Assembly (NCBI GenBank): GCA_039812845.1
Contig: JBDIBK010000113.1
Span: 1-12,794 of the forward strand
From: JACTMJ01 sp039812845
GTDB taxonomy: Bacteria > Acidobacteriota > Terriglobia > Bryobacterales > Bryobacteraceae
DNA: 12,794 bases
Reading direction: 5' to 3'
The stretch's first letter is position 1. Each line of letters opens with the position of its first letter. A model generated the notes under the pieces. That model was not told the origin of the DNA. It saw nothing but the letters and a program-made list of their open reading frames with translations, and did not search any database. Of this stretch, positions 12,424 through 12,794 are shown one piece after another. A program made the translations under genes and the position numbers.

Positions 12424-12794
12424 ATGAAGATCCGTCCCCAGCTGCTTCGATTCGCCTCTATCGCCTGGGTTGGCGCGGCGCTTTGTCTGCCTTTAAGCGC
12501 GCAGCCCATCCGGGTTGGAAGCGTGTTCGCGCGCTATACGCCGACGGGCGAGATCTTCCCGCAAGACCGGGTGCGTTCCCCGCTGGAAGCGCTTTCGCCG
12601 CCGCTGGTGCGCGGGATGTGGAATTCCTTCCGGATCATCGTGGATGTGGAGCCGGGAACCACATTCCGGCTCTTTCTCGCCCAGAACCCGGAGGACTCGA
12701 TGCAGACCCGCGTCTTTCGCGAGATTGTGTCGAAAGGCCCGCGGGGCTGGCAAATGGAGCGCCGGGTGTTCACGCCCCTGCCCTTTCGCAGCAC
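12424..12794 (+). CDS. exported protein of unknown function (3' end missing)
   Basis: An open frame from the ATG at 12424 runs off the window without a stop: 123 full codons. The first 27 residues form a clear signal peptide (MKIRPQ, hydrophobic core, cleavage near LSAQ-P). The mature part (PIRVGSVFARY, LSPPLVRGMWNSFRIIVDVEPG, TTFRLFLAQNPED) looks like the start of a secreted beta-rich domain; I cannot place it in a family. Codon use matches its neighbours, with G or C strongly preferred in third positions, which supports real coding. The ribosome-binding signal is a GGAG with long spacing (11 bases), so the start is moderately certain. It is divergent from dut across a 156-base gap in which I see no clear promoter. 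Confidence 0.7.
   Translation, partial: MKIRPQLLRFASIAWVGAALCLPLSAQPIRVGSVFARYTPTGEIFPQDRVRSPLEALSPPLVRGMWNSFRIIVDVEPGTTFRLFLAQNPEDSMQTRVFREIVSKGPRGWQMERRVFTPLPFRS

Overview
The window is about 12.8 kb of GC-rich (low-to-mid 60s percent by eye) bacterial chromosome with short intergenic regions and frequent strand switches. The gene mix suggests a soil-type heterotroph: a membrane-tethered eukaryotic-like Ser/Thr kinase, a Tat-exported Gfo/Idh/MocA oxidoreductase, a secreted GH29 fucosidase, a secreted alpha/beta hydrolase and an HDAC-family deacetylase. This looks most like Acidobacteriota of the Solibacter/Bryobacter type. Planctomycetota or Verrucomicrobiota are possible alternatives. The assignment is inference from gene content; there is no rRNA or marker gene here.

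Layout. 1-645 (+): 3' part of an extended-SDR/NAD-epimerase gene. 908-2881 (-): a secreted esterase-like hydrolase (TTG start) and an HDAC-superfamily deacetylase. 3134-4132 (+): a membrane-anchored NAPE-PLD-like metallo-beta-lactamase-fold hydrolase, divergent from the HDAC. 4138-7419 (-): a GH29 alpha-L-fucosidase preceded by a Tat-signal Gfo/Idh/MocA oxidoreductase. 7601-8173 (+): a small two-helix DUF3592-like membrane protein whose stop codon overlaps that of the convergent kinase (8170-9843, -). 10094-10840 (+): a calcineurin-like phosphoesterase. 10841-11235: a 395-base gap with a run of perfect stem-loops. 11236-11814 (+) dcd and 11833-12267 (-) dut are convergent, 18 bases apart. 12424-end (+): the 5' part of an exported protein of unknown function.

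How the genes fit together. Dcd and Dut both lead to dUMP for thymidylate synthesis. The fucosidase, the Tat-exported oxidoreductase and perhaps the secreted hydrolase fit extracytoplasmic sugar or glycan breakdown, but there are no transporters or SusC/D genes, so this is not a classical polysaccharide utilization locus. The other genes look like independent housekeeping or signalling genes.

The least explained material lies between genes. The strongest item is 10947-about 11120: four consecutive perfect hairpins, the first two with almost identical tips, plus a 7-base pairing that could close them into a multi-branched domain, followed by an AT-rich T-run. It is a good candidate for an undescribed structured RNA. 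Next are two tandem GC-rich hairpins (5964-6050) and a 20-base tandem repeat (5861-5900), both between the oxidoreductase and the fucosidase. No CRISPR array, intact mobile element, tRNA or rRNA was found.
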